Of a stretch of DNA of 33,707 nt, positions 22,602-31,127 are shown one piece after another (the first letter of the stretch is position 1; the number at the start of each line of letters is the position of its first letter). A program made the translations under genes and the position numbers. Under the pieces are notes generated by a model. It worked only from the letters and a program-made list of their open reading frames with translations, did no database searches and was not told the origin of the DNA. Source of the stretch: Betaproteobacteria bacterium (lineage in GTDB: Bacteria > Pseudomonadota > Gammaproteobacteria > Burkholderiales > Casimicrobiaceae); assembly GCA_009778785.1 (NCBI GenBank), contig WRFN01000016.1:1-33707 (forward strand), read 5' to 3'.

Positions 22602-23813
22602 ATGTCTTTTTCTACCGAACATCCGATGGAATACATCCGCCGCCGGCAGGATGAATACACCCGTTTTCGCCGCGATTTGCACGCGCACCCCGAACTGGGT
22701 TTCGAGGAATACCGAACGACACAACGCATTTGCGAGCGCTTGGTGGCGCTGGGCATCGAGCACCACACGGGGATTGCCAAAACCGGCATCGTTGCCGTGA
22801 TTCGCGGGCGCGAAGCGTCGCCGCACTCGATCGGCTTGCGCGCCGACATGGACGCGCTGTCGTTGCAGGAAGAAGGCGGCTGTCCGCATGCTTCGATCGT
22901 GCCCGGCCGCATGCACGGTTGCGGTCACGACGGACACACGACGATGTTGCTGGCGTGCGCGCAGTATTTGCAGGAAACGCGCCGCTTTGCCGGCACCGTC
23001 TATCTGATTTTTCAACCGGCGGAAGAAGGGCGCGGCGGTGGTAAAGCCATGATGGAGGACGGGCTGTTCGAGCGTTTTCCAGCCGAGCGCATTTTTGCGC
23101 TGCACAACTGGCCGCGCTTGCCGCTGGGCAAAGTGGCCGTGCGGCCGGGGCCGGTGATGGCGGCGTGCGATTACATCACCATCGACATCGAAGGCTGTGG
23201 CGGACACGGCGCGCACCCGCAACTGACGGTGGATCCGGTGCTGGTGGCGGGACACATCATCACCGCCACGCAGTCGATCGTCTCTCGCAACGTCAGCCCG
23301 ATCGACCACGCCGTGATCAGCTTGTGTGCGATGCAGGCAGGCAACATGGACGCGAAGAATGTGATTCCGCGCACCGCGCGCCTCGTCGGCACTGTGCGCA
23401 CGTTCCGCGCCGAAACGCAGAAAAAGATCGAAGCGCGGTTGCGTGAATTGGTGACCTCAATCGCGGCAGGCTTCGGGGCGAAGGCGACCTTGCGCTACGA
23501 TCAGATCGATCCGGCAACCATCAACCATGCGGCGCAAGCGGACTTCGCCGCCAAAGTGGCGGCGCAACTTTTCGGCGAAGAAAATGTGGTGCGCGATCTC
23601 GATCCGTCGATGGGCGCGGAAGATTTTTCGTACATGCTGCAAAAGAAACCGGGCGCTTATCTGCGGCTGGGGCAGGGAAGCGAATCGAACGGCGAGCAAC
23701 ACGGCCTCTTTCTGCACAACAGCTGCTACGATTTCAACGACGAGGCGATTCCTTACGGCGTGACCATGTTGGCAGGACTGGTGGAGGCGGGGTTGCCGCT
23801 GAAGTCGCTTTAG
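22602..23813 (+). CDS. M20-family amidohydrolase (hippurate hydrolase-like)
   Basis: This 403-residue metal-dependent aminoacylase/amidohydrolase is of peptidase family M20D. It shows RRDLHAHPELGFEEYRT, GLRADMDALSLQE, the metal site MHGCGHDGHTTMLL, FQPAEEGRGGGKAMMEDG with the catalytic Glu pair, FALHNWP, the dimerisation-domain GCGGHGAHPQ, and the C-terminal MGAEDFSYMLQKKPGAYLRLG with FLHNSCYDFNDEAIPYG. These enzymes remove N-acyl groups from amino acids such as hippurate or N-acetyl amino acids. AGGAT precedes the ATG at 22602. It is monocistronic, divergent from lemA; a strong hairpin (23843-23865) follows the stop. Confidence 0.93.
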   Translation: MSFSTEHPMEYIRRRQDEYTRFRRDLHAHPELGFEEYRTTQRICERLVALGIEHHTGIAKTGIVAVIRGREASPHSIGLRADMDALSLQEEGGCPHASIVPGRMHGCGHDGHTTMLLACAQYLQETRRFAGTVYLIFQPAEEGRGGGKAMMEDGLFERFPAERIFALHNWPRLPLGKVAVRPGPVMAACDYITIDIEGCGGHGAHPQLTVDPVLVAGHIITATQSIVSRNVSPIDHAVISLCAMQAGNMDAKNVIPRTARLVGTVRTFRAETQKKIEARLRELVTSIAAGFGAKATLRYDQIDPATINHAAQADFAAKVAAQLFGEENVVRDLDPSMGAEDFSYMLQKKPGAYLRLGQGSESNGEQHGLFLHNSCYDFNDEAIPYGVTMLAGLVEAGLPLKSL

Positions 23814-23842
23814 CCGCGAACAAAACAACGCGGCAATCCATC

Positions 23843-23865
23843 CCCTTTCCACTCGTGGGAAAGGG
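23843..23865. terminator. Hairpin after the M20 gene
   Basis: CCCTTTCC (23843-23850), a loop, and GGAAAGGG (23858-23865) form an 8-bp stem 29 bp after the stop. There is no U-tract, so it may be an intergenic repeat or a Rho-independent-like element of limited strength. The style (CCCCTTTCC..GGGAAAGGGC) resembles the sequence captured in the ABC ATPase linker at 17109-17152. Confidence 0.45.
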
Positions 23866-24067
23866 CGCGCGAAAGGCAGCAGAGGGCGAGATTTATAGAG
23901 GCGCGGCGTGCCGTGCCCCTACTGCTATCGAATCGTGCTTGCTGAAGCCAACGTGGTTATGGTGAGCGAAGAAAGCGTGACAAAATCGGCATGGCTTCGT
24001 CGTTTCGGATGTGTTATGCTCAAAAAATAGATCGTCTGGATCAATCCCTGCGTTTTTTATCGGATCA

Positions 24068-25051
24068 ATGCTCATGACTGCTCAAGCCCCTCGCGTGGTT
24101 TCTTCCACTGCTTCTCAACTTCCCGATTTCAGCCCCGTGTTGCGGCAGTTGAGCGAGATCGTCGTCGGCAAGGACGCGCCGCTGGTATTGGCGCTGACGT
24201 GTTTGCTGGCGCGCGGCCATTTACTGATCGAAGACGTGCCGGGCGTCGGCAAATCGACGCTGGCGCAGGCGTTGGCGGTGACGCTCGGGTTGCCGTATTC
24301 GCGCATTCAGTTCACCAGCGATTTGTTGCCGGCAGATGTGTTGGGCGTGTCGATTTACGATGGCACGGTACGCGAGTTTCATTTTCATCCGGGACCGATT
24401 TTTTCATCGGTGGTGTTGGCTGACGAGATCAATCGAGCGCCGCCGAAAACGCAAAGCGCGTTGCTCGAAGCGATGGAGGAACGGCAAGTGTCGGTCGATG
24501 GTAAAACGCATCGGTTGCCGCAACCGTTTTTCGTGATTGCGACGCAGAATCCGCTGGAGCAACAAGGCGCGTACCCGTTGCCCGAATCGCAACTGGATCG
24601 TTTTTTGATGGCCATTGAAGTGGGCTTTCCCGATGCTCGCGCCGAGCGCGAATTGCTGATCGGCGGCGACCGTCGCGCTCGCACCGCGCAGTTGTCGGCG
24701 TTGGCCGACGGCACGACGTTGATCGAATGGCAGACGGTGGCGGCGCGGGTGCATGTGGCGCCGGCGCTACTCGACTATGTGCAAGCGTTGTTAGCGGCGA
24801 CGCGCGGAATGGCGCCGGGCGAAGCGCGCGAAGGCAAGCCCGCGCATGTGTTGCATGGCTTGTCGCCGCGCGCCGGATTGATGTTGCTGGCGGCGGCGCG
24901 CGCGCATGCGCTGATCGCCGGACGCGATTTCGTCGTGCCGGAAGATGTGCAAACGGTGTTTCCGGCAGTGGCGGGGCATCGCTTGACGGGCAGCGCGCGT
25001 TCGGGTCAAGCGGAAGCGCGATCGTTGATGCGGCGGGTGGCGTTGCCGTAA
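24068..25051 (+). CDS. MoxR-family AAA+ ATPase
   Basis: This 327-residue AAA ATPase has Walker A GVGKST (59-64) in LLIEDVPGVGKSTLAQALA, Walker B VVLADEINRAPPKTQSALLEAMEE (about 115-138), sensor VIATQNPLEQQGAYPLPESQLDRF and the C-terminal lid GLSPRAGLMLLAAARAHA. MoxR proteins act as chaperones, often with VWA, DUF58 and transglutaminase-like partners, exactly the genes that follow. The start is uncertain: ATG 24068 (chosen), ATG 24074 or GTG 24011 are in frame; none has a strong ribosome site. It is first gene of a three-gene operon. Confidence 0.93.
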   Translation: MLMTAQAPRVVSSTASQLPDFSPVLRQLSEIVVGKDAPLVLALTCLLARGHLLIEDVPGVGKSTLAQALAVTLGLPYSRIQFTSDLLPADVLGVSIYDGTVREFHFHPGPIFSSVVLADEINRAPPKTQSALLEAMEERQVSVDGKTHRLPQPFFVIATQNPLEQQGAYPLPESQLDRFLMAIEVGFPDARAERELLIGGDRRARTAQLSALADGTTLIEWQTVAARVHVAPALLDYVQALLAATRGMAPGEAREGKPAHVLHGLSPRAGLMLLAAARAHALIAGRDFVVPEDVQTVFPAVAGHRLTGSARSGQAEARSLMRRVALP

Positions 25052-25058
25052 AACAAAA

Positions 25059-26087
25059 ATGGCGTCGGATACCGCTGCTTCTCTCCCCGTGCCCGAGCAC
25101 GGCTTGCGTCGTTGGTGGCATCGGCAGATTTTGCGCCGCTATCCGGACGACCAGGGCACGGTGACGCTGCGTCATCGTCGCATTTATCTGTTGCCGACCA
25201 AGCGCGGGCTGATTTTCTTGTTCACGGTCGGAGTGATGTTGATGACTTCGCTCAACTACGCGATCTCGCTTGGCTTTGTGATCACGTTTCTGTGGCTGGG
25301 CGTGTTCGCGGCGACGTTGACGCACACCTTCCGCAATCTTTTCGGAATGAAGATCACCGCGATCAACGCCGGTCATACGTTTGCCGGAGGCTCGCTGGCG
25401 TTTACCGTGTCGATCGACAGCGGCGATCATGAGCGCGAGCAGATACAACTGTCGATGAAAGAAGCGTCGTTGCAGTGTTTCGATTTGTCGTCAGCCAGCA
25501 CGCGCTTGATTACGTTGACGCGACCGGCGTATCAACGCGGCCGCTTGCCGATGGGGCGGTTGACCGTGGCGACGGAAGCGCCGCTGGGTTTATGGCGGGC
25601 ATGGTCGTATGTGCATTTTTCGCTGGAGGGTCTGGTGTTTCCGGCGCCGGAAGTGGCGCCGCCGACGTTACCGCAAGGCGTGGACCCGCAAGGCGGCACG
25701 GGCATGGGGCGCGTCGGCAACGAAGATCTTGCCGGTTTGCGCGAGTATCAGCGCGGCGATCCGTTGCAGCGAGTGGCGTGGAAGGCTGTCGCGCGCGGCG
25801 TCGGTTGGTTTACCAAAGCGTTTGAGGGTGGAGAAGGGCGGCAATTCATTCATCTCGATTATCTTTCGCTGTCGGCGGCGCTCGATACGGAAATGCGATT
25901 GTCGCGATTGACCGCGTGGATTTTGTTGTGCGAGCGCGAGGGCCGACCGTTTGCGTTGACATTGCCGCAAGTGTCGTTGCCGTTGCACAAGGGCGTGGCG
26001 CACAGCGAAAAAGCATTGACGCTTCTGGCGCTTTTCCCGAGTGACGGCAGAGGAATGGCTGACGCGGAAGGCGAGGGGGCGCGATGA
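25059..26087 (+). CDS. DUF58 domain membrane protein
   Basis: This 342-residue protein has two adjacent membrane helices (about 50-90: GLIFLFTVGVMLMTSLNYAISLGFVITFLWLGVFAATL) followed by a soluble domain containing the DUF58 core GNEDLAGLREYQRGDPLQRVAWKAVARGVGWFTKAFEGG. DUF58 proteins occur with MoxR ATPases and transglutaminase-like proteins in a conserved operon whose function is poorly known. It begins 7 bp after the moxR stop, with a weak ribosome site, and its stop overlaps the next start (ATGA at 26084-26087), so translation is coupled. Confidence 0.9.
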   Translation: MASDTAASLPVPEHGLRRWWHRQILRRYPDDQGTVTLRHRRIYLLPTKRGLIFLFTVGVMLMTSLNYAISLGFVITFLWLGVFAATLTHTFRNLFGMKITAINAGHTFAGGSLAFTVSIDSGDHEREQIQLSMKEASLQCFDLSSASTRLITLTRPAYQRGRLPMGRLTVATEAPLGLWRAWSYVHFSLEGLVFPAPEVAPPTLPQGVDPQGGTGMGRVGNEDLAGLREYQRGDPLQRVAWKAVARGVGWFTKAFEGGEGRQFIHLDYLSLSAALDTEMRLSRLTAWILLCEREGRPFALTLPQVSLPLHKGVAHSEKALTLLALFPSDGRGMADAEGEGAR

Positions 26088-28240
26088 AGAAGCCGAGTTG
26101 GTGGCGTCGGCTGTATCGAAGCTTGCGCCGGCGCGCGAACGGTTCGGAGAACGAGCGCCTGACCGGAACGCACTGGTTCTGGTTGACGTGGCTGGTGTTG
26201 TTGACGCAGATGCAACTCGCTTACTATCTGCCTGTCGTGGTGGTGGGCATGGGCATCAGCATCACGGTGTTGCGGATGTTATCGCTTTATCTGCCCCAGT
26301 GGCGCTCACGCGGCGCCGCTTACGAAACGTCCGGCGCAACGATGAGCGGAATCGCGAGTAATGTAGCGCGCTACAGTCAGCGCAAACCGCCGTTTCGCTG
26401 GAGGCCGTGGCTGAGTCTGGTGCTGGGCATTGCAACGCTGGTGGTGGTGCAAGTTTCTTTTGGCTTTCTGTTTTACCGCGATGCGTCAGTGGGCTTGTTG
26501 TTCATTCTGGTAGCAATCAAATACTCCGAATCCACGACACGGCGCGACGCGATGTTGCTGGTGTGTCTGGCGTCGTTCTTGCTCGTTACCGCGTTTTTCT
26601 ATACGCAATCGCCGCTGACCTTGTTGACCTCGTTGCTGGCGTTCTTCGCGTTGGGCGGCGCGCTTGACGCCATCTTTCGGCCGAATGCTTCGCTTGAAAA
26701 AGTGTATGTTCGCCGAACGATGAAACGTTTTTCGATTTTGGTGTTGCAGGGAATTCCGATTGCGCTTTTGTTGTTTATGTTGTTTCCGCGCTTGCCGGCG
26801 CCGCTGTGGGGCGTGCCGCAAATGCGAATGGCGCAAACCGGCTTGTCGGACACGATGGGGCAACTGGATATTTCAGAGTTGTCGTTGTCGGATGCGATTG
26901 CTTTTCGCGTTGACTTCGAGGGCGAGCCGCCGCCCAACGTGCAACGTTATTGGCGCGGGCCGGTATTCACCCTTTTCGACGGCACGAATTGGAAGCCTTG
27001 GCCGACCTTGTCCGCGTCGCCCCGCTCGGCAGCGGCGGGTGAGAAAGAAATTCGCTACACCGTCGTGCTGGAACCGCATTACCGGCAGTGGTTGTTCGCG
27101 CTGGAACTGCCGTCGCAATTACCACAACCGGTCGTCGGCGAAACCACGCAGAGAGGCCGCCGCTTCGCGTATCTGACGACGACGCAACAACTGATGTCCA
27201 CCGCGCCGATCAGTCAGGAATTGAGTTATACCCAAACATCGGTGTTGCGTTCACATTTTCCGGCGTCAAAGGATGAGATCAAACCCAACCTTCGCTTGCC
27301 GCACGAAGGCAACCCGAGAGCGCGTGAACTGGCGAAACAGTTGCGGGGCAATTCAACGCCGCAAGCGTATGTGCAAACCGTGCTGGCGTATTTTCATAAC
27401 GAACCGTTTTCCTACACCTTGGCGCCGGAATATATCGAGAAAGACCCGATCGACGGTTTCCTGTTCGATACGCGCGCCGGTTTTTGTGAACATTATGCGA
27501 CATCGTTCGTGGTGTTGATGCGAGCGGCGGACGTGCCGGCACGAGTCGTGACCGGCTATCAAGGCGGCGAAATCAATCCGCAGGGCGGCTACCTGATCGT
27601 TCGCCAATCGGACGCGCACGCTTGGGCCGAAGTGCTGATCGACGACGAATGGCAGCGTGTCGATCCTACAGCGGCGGTTGCGCCGGAACGCATTCAATAC
27701 GGCTTGGGACGAGCGCTCCCCAGCGACGCGCTGGTGCCGACGTTTGCGAGAATCGACAACACCTGGATCAGAGCGCTGGCGCTCAACTGGGACGCGCTCA
27801 AATATGCGTGGACCAAGCGAGTGATCGAATTCGACTACAGACGGCAGCAAGAATTGTGGAACAACTGGCGAATCGGTGACGCGCTGTGGAAAGTGGCGGC
27901 AGCATTGATCGTGTTGGCCATCGCCTGGATCGGGATACTGGCCATATTTCTGGCGTGGCGAACGCGACGCGGCGAACCGGCACAAATCCTGTGGCGCGCG
28001 CTGTGCTCGCGATTGGCGCGCGCCGGTTTGCCGCGTGAAATCGACGAAGGGCCGTTGAACTATCTGGCGCGCGCGGGCAGCCGCTGGCCGACATGGCATA
28101 TCACCTTCACGCGAATGGCGCAGGCGTATGTGCTCTTGCGCTACGCCGCGCCGACCACGCGCCAGCGCCATCAGGCTTTGCGCTACTTGCGACAGGGACT
28201 CAGGGTGTTACCGGCGGCGCAGAAGCTGCGGGGTTTGTAG
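26084..28240 (+). CDS. DUF3488 / transglutaminase-like membrane protein (TgpA-type)
   Basis: This 718-residue protein has several N-terminal membrane helices (about 40-200), a periplasmic transglutaminase-like domain with catalytic triad C468 (RAGFCEHYATSFVVLMRAADVPARVV), H512 (SDAHAWAEV) and D527 (QRVDPTAAV), one more membrane helix near 600-620 (VAAALIVLAIAWIGILAIFLAW) and a C-terminal cytoplasmic segment. This is the TgpA architecture of Pseudomonas, where the gene is reported essential. All triad residues are present, so it is likely active, with substrate unknown. It is the last gene of the MoxR-DUF58-TgpA operon. Confidence 0.93.
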   Translation: MKKPSWWRRLYRSLRRRANGSENERLTGTHWFWLTWLVLLTQMQLAYYLPVVVVGMGISITVLRMLSLYLPQWRSRGAAYETSGATMSGIASNVARYSQRKPPFRWRPWLSLVLGIATLVVVQVSFGFLFYRDASVGLLFILVAIKYSESTTRRDAMLLVCLASFLLVTAFFYTQSPLTLLTSLLAFFALGGALDAIFRPNASLEKVYVRRTMKRFSILVLQGIPIALLLFMLFPRLPAPLWGVPQMRMAQTGLSDTMGQLDISELSLSDAIAFRVDFEGEPPPNVQRYWRGPVFTLFDGTNWKPWPTLSASPRSAAAGEKEIRYTVVLEPHYRQWLFALELPSQLPQPVVGETTQRGRRFAYLTTTQQLMSTAPISQELSYTQTSVLRSHFPASKDEIKPNLRLPHEGNPRARELAKQLRGNSTPQAYVQTVLAYFHNEPFSYTLAPEYIEKDPIDGFLFDTRAGFCEHYATSFVVLMRAADVPARVVTGYQGGEINPQGGYLIVRQSDAHAWAEVLIDDEWQRVDPTAAVAPERIQYGLGRALPSDALVPTFARIDNTWIRALALNWDALKYAWTKRVIEFDYRRQQELWNNWRIGDALWKVAAALIVLAIAWIGILAIFLAWRTRRGEPAQILWRALCSRLARAGLPREIDEGPLNYLARAGSRWPTWHITFTRMAQAYVLLRYAAPTTRQRHQALRYLRQGLRVLPAAQKLRGL

Positions 28241-28314
28241 TAGTTCTGCGTTCTACCTGTCCTATGTTTACTGAGGGCTTCAATAGTCTCAGTCCGAACA
28301 GTGTTTCAGCAGGC

Positions 28315-28337
28315 GTAGGGACGGCATTCTGCCGTCT
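28315..28337. repeat. Palindrome of the GTAGGG family
   Basis: GTAGGGACGGCATTCTGCCGTC contains the hairpin ACGGCA-TTC-TGCCGT. It lies between the convergent TgpA-type and XRE genes and resembles the other GTAGGGGC palindromes in the window. Confidence 0.6.
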
Positions 28338-28358
28338 GCCGCCTAAATCAGAATCACT

Positions 28359-28640
28359 CTAATCCTCTTTTGAAAACCCGTATTTGCGGTCGCTCTCCAG
28401 AGGCTGCAAATTGGCGGCGACATCCTTCAAAGCTCTGGCAGGGTTAAGCCCGAGTAAACGCGCGATACGAACGAACTCGACAATATCGAGCCGAAGCTCC
28501 CCCATTTCATATTTTGCAACAAACGGTTGCGAACGCCGCAAGGCCTTGGCAAGCGCCTTCTGGGTGATGCGTTGTTTTTTTCGTGCCTGCTTCAAAATAT
28601 CCAAAATGCATTGATATTCAGAAAATTGTAAAGCGTCCAA
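28359..28640 (-). CDS. XRE-family helix-turn-helix regulator
   Basis: This is a small (about 93 residues) DNA-binding protein. The HTH spans about residues 12-70: LDILKQARKKQRITQKALAKALRRSQPFVAKYEMGELRLDIVEFVRIARLLGL, the classic Xre pattern with recognition helix RSQPFVAKYE. The start is uncertain: the frame opens at a TTG (28640) without a ribosome site, and no in-frame ATG exists upstream before the AT-rich divergent region. It points away from the IPT/TIG-RHS genes and shares a 134-bp AT-rich intergenic region with them, so it may repress them or its own promoter. No toxin partner is adjacent, so a toxin-antitoxin role is not supported. Confidence 0.8.
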   Translation of the reverse strand: MDALQFSEYQCILDILKQARKKQRITQKALAKALRRSQPFVAKYEMGELRLDIVEFVRIARLLGLNPARALKDVAANLQPLESDRKYGFSKED

Positions 28641-28774
28641 TTTTTTATCGCTATAAAAATTCCCTTTGAGAATATTTGTTGTAAAATAGTTTTATCCAAA
28701 AATGTTATTTATTGGAAAAAGGCTTTACGCCTTAAAGAACCGTTTTTAAAATTTCGCGCCCCAAGGGGAATCTT
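28641..28774. promoter_or_regulatory. AT-rich divergent control region, XRE regulator and IPT/TIG-RHS genes
   Basis: 134 bp, much richer in A/T than the flanking core genes, lie between two divergent starts. It contains an inverted repeat AAGGC-TTTAC-GCCTT near 28729-28743, about 30-45 bp before the TIG gene start, which could be an operator or a 5'-UTR hairpin. A precise promoter cannot be assigned. Confidence 0.4.
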
Positions 28775-31117
28775 ATGTTTTTCCGTATTCGCGTGTTTGG
28801 TTTGAAAACAATATCTTTGGGAATGTCTGCCGTTCTTCTGGCAATGTTTCTTGTTTCCTCCGTCTTCGCCAATACCGTCGCCGAATATTACTACGACGCT
28901 GTCGGTAACATCATTTCCATACAGCGCACCGGTACGGCGCTGAGCATTTCCTCGTTCTCGCCAATGTCCGGGCCGGTGGGCGCAGAAGTCGCCATCTACG
29001 GTAGCGGATTCAGCTCAACCCCTTCGGGCAACACTGTTTTCTTCAACGGCGTTCAGACCGACGTGTTTTACGCTTCCAGCGCCTTACTTGTCGTGCACGT
29101 TCCGGAGGGCGCAACGACAGGGACGATTCGCGTCGATGTCGGAACAAATACCGCTATGTCTTCAGATGTTTTTACCGTCACAGACCAATATGCGTCACCC
29201 GAGATCGAAAGCTTTTTCCCGTTTTGTGGAACAAGTGGAGCCGTCGTAACCGTCACCGGCAATAACTTCGATCCAACGCCGGGGGCGACGCAAGCGGGCA
29301 TCGGCGAATTTTTGACCAACGCAAACGTTATCAATTCCCAAGGATTGATATTCACTCTGCCGAATAAAACGGTGACGGGCTATATTCGAGTTGCCACGCC
29401 CAGCGGAATGGCTGACAGCAAAAGACTCTTTTTCGTTCCTCCCAGCGGCAGCAGTATTACTTGTGCAAATATAGGAAGCGGACTTACCCCCATCGCTATA
29501 GAGCAAAGTAAAGTCGTTAAAATTGCATCTGGCGACAGAGCCATCTTGGCCTTTGACGCCCAAACCGATGATTTGCTAAGTTTTTATTTTTCCAATATCG
29601 TTAAAAATCCGTCGAACGCCGCAATCAGCTATTCCCTTTACGATCCAAAAGGAACGCTTTGGAAAAGCGGCTCGATAACCGGACAAGCGGCGACGTTTTC
29701 TCCGCCTCCTATCCCCTTTTCCGGAGCTTACATTTTGGCGTTATCCGTCAACAGCAACGGTTCTGCTGATTTGTCGATACGTTTGGCCCGCGATCCGATT
29801 ATTGAAGTGGATGCCGATCCATTACAACTCCAAACGGAAGAGCCGGGGCAAACAGCCCGTTTTGGAATCGTTGCCGAGCCGGGGCAAAGTTTGGGGATTG
29901 GTTTGGCTCAACTGACCTACAACGCGTCAAGCACATCAGGAACCAGTGCTCGCCTTTTGGATCCAGACGGCAACGCTTACACCAGCAACAGTTACACCGG
30001 AGCCGGTACGACTTGTGCGGCAGCACAAAAACAGTGCGACCTCAACCTACCGATTGTCAAACAGGAAGGTGTTTATAGTGTGGTGTTGACTCCGCCCGCT
30101 GGCGTTACGGCGACGGCGACCGCAACACTGTCGAGTAATGTGCAAGCAGAATTGCTGCCTGATGTTCCCTATACATTGTCTTTGGGGCGCATCGGTCAAG
30201 ACGGTTGGCTTTCCTTTGAGGGTAAAAAAGGCCAGAACCTTGGTATCGGGATCTCCAACTATGTGGCGAGTCCTTCTACCGCAACATCAATGTTATACAT
30301 CTTCAATCCAGACGGTTCCCTGCTGAAATACGTTACAACCAATGGCTCCGCTGCGTATATGGAAATGTCGCCATTGCTCGCTACAGGCACTTACACGGTT
30401 TGGGTGAATCCTTCCTACGGAGCACAAGTGACGATGACGCTCCTGCTCGACACCGGAACAATATTGCAATCCGATGGCGATAGTAAAACAACCCAAGCCG
30501 CAGGTCTGGGCGGAACGCTTCGCTTTGTCTTTGATGCGGAAATTGGACAAAGCTTGGGAATCGGCATTTCGGGGCTGACCTATTCTCCGGCCAGTGCTTC
30601 CGGAAGCTCAGTTCAGTTTCTAGGGCCGGACGGCAAGGTGTATACCAGTAACAGTAACACTGGAGCCGGTACGACTTGCTTGGCAGCGCAAAAACAGTGC
30701 GATCTCAACTTACCGATCGTCAAACAGAGCGGGCGGCATACGGTACTCCTGACCCCTCCTTCTGGTGTTACTGCAACAGCAATATTCACATTATCGAGCA
30801 ACGTACAAGCAGAGTTGCAGCCTAATGTTCCCTATGCATTGTCCTTGGAGCGTATCGGCCAAGATGGCTGGCTGACGTTCAATGGTACGGTAGGCGAAAG
30901 CCGCAGTCTTGTATTTTCAGCGCCAACCATTCAACCTCCCGGCACAACGCTTACCGCTTACGTGTTCAAACCGGATGGCGCTAACCTAAAAACACTTTCT
31001 CTGACAGCTTCCGGCGGTCGGCTCGATCTTGGCGCTCTTCCATCTTCGGGAGTCTATTGGCTATGGGTAAACCCCAACTATGGGGCGACAGCAACTACTA
31101 CGATTACGCTGCAATAA
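28775..31117 (+). CDS. Secreted IPT/TIG-domain repeat protein linked to RHS
   Basis: This 780-residue secreted protein has a signal peptide (about 1-33, ending SSVFA/N) followed by one RHS-like motif, YYYDAVGNIISI (38-49). It then has two IPT/TIG immunoglobulin-like domains (about 55-136, ISSFSPMSGPVGAEVAIYGSGF; and about 141-231, IESFFPFCGTSGAVVTVTGNNF). The C-terminal two-thirds is built from beta-rich repeats, in which a 221-residue unit occurs twice (cysteine pair GTTC-x6-C in each; motifs PGQSLGIGL/IGQSLGIGI, CDLNLPIVKQ, IGQDGWL, WVNP-YGA). It contains no catalytic motif I recognise. It lies 10 bp upstream of the RHS gene and likely functions with it at the cell surface. Confidence 0.85.
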   Translation: MFFRIRVFGLKTISLGMSAVLLAMFLVSSVFANTVAEYYYDAVGNIISIQRTGTALSISSFSPMSGPVGAEVAIYGSGFSSTPSGNTVFFNGVQTDVFYASSALLVVHVPEGATTGTIRVDVGTNTAMSSDVFTVTDQYASPEIESFFPFCGTSGAVVTVTGNNFDPTPGATQAGIGEFLTNANVINSQGLIFTLPNKTVTGYIRVATPSGMADSKRLFFVPPSGSSITCANIGSGLTPIAIEQSKVVKIASGDRAILAFDAQTDDLLSFYFSNIVKNPSNAAISYSLYDPKGTLWKSGSITGQAATFSPPPIPFSGAYILALSVNSNGSADLSIRLARDPIIEVDADPLQLQTEEPGQTARFGIVAEPGQSLGIGLAQLTYNASSTSGTSARLLDPDGNAYTSNSYTGAGTTCAAAQKQCDLNLPIVKQEGVYSVVLTPPAGVTATATATLSSNVQAELLPDVPYTLSLGRIGQDGWLSFEGKKGQNLGIGISNYVASPSTATSMLYIFNPDGSLLKYVTTNGSAAYMEMSPLLATGTYTVWVNPSYGAQVTMTLLLDTGTILQSDGDSKTTQAAGLGGTLRFVFDAEIGQSLGIGISGLTYSPASASGSSVQFLGPDGKVYTSNSNTGAGTTCLAAQKQCDLNLPIVKQSGRHTVLLTPPSGVTATAIFTLSSNVQAELQPNVPYALSLERIGQDGWLTFNGTVGESRSLVFSAPTIQPPGTTLTAYVFKPDGANLKTLSLTASGGRLDLGALPSSGVYWLWVNPNYGATATTTITLQ
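29830..31117 (+). repeat. 663-bp tandem duplication inside the IPT/TIG gene
   Basis: The unit from about 29830 to 30490 recurs from about 30493 to 31117. For example, GGTACGACTTG occurs at 30005 and 30668, with about 65 bp of flanking sequence nearly identical and most differences at third codon positions. The second unit diverges at its 3' end. Confidence 0.75.
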
Positions 31118-31127
31118 GGGAGCCATC

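Noticed and set aside
28359-28640. Toxin-antitoxin system at the XRE gene
   Set aside because: No RelE/HigB-like or other toxin ORF lies on either side; only the regulator is present.
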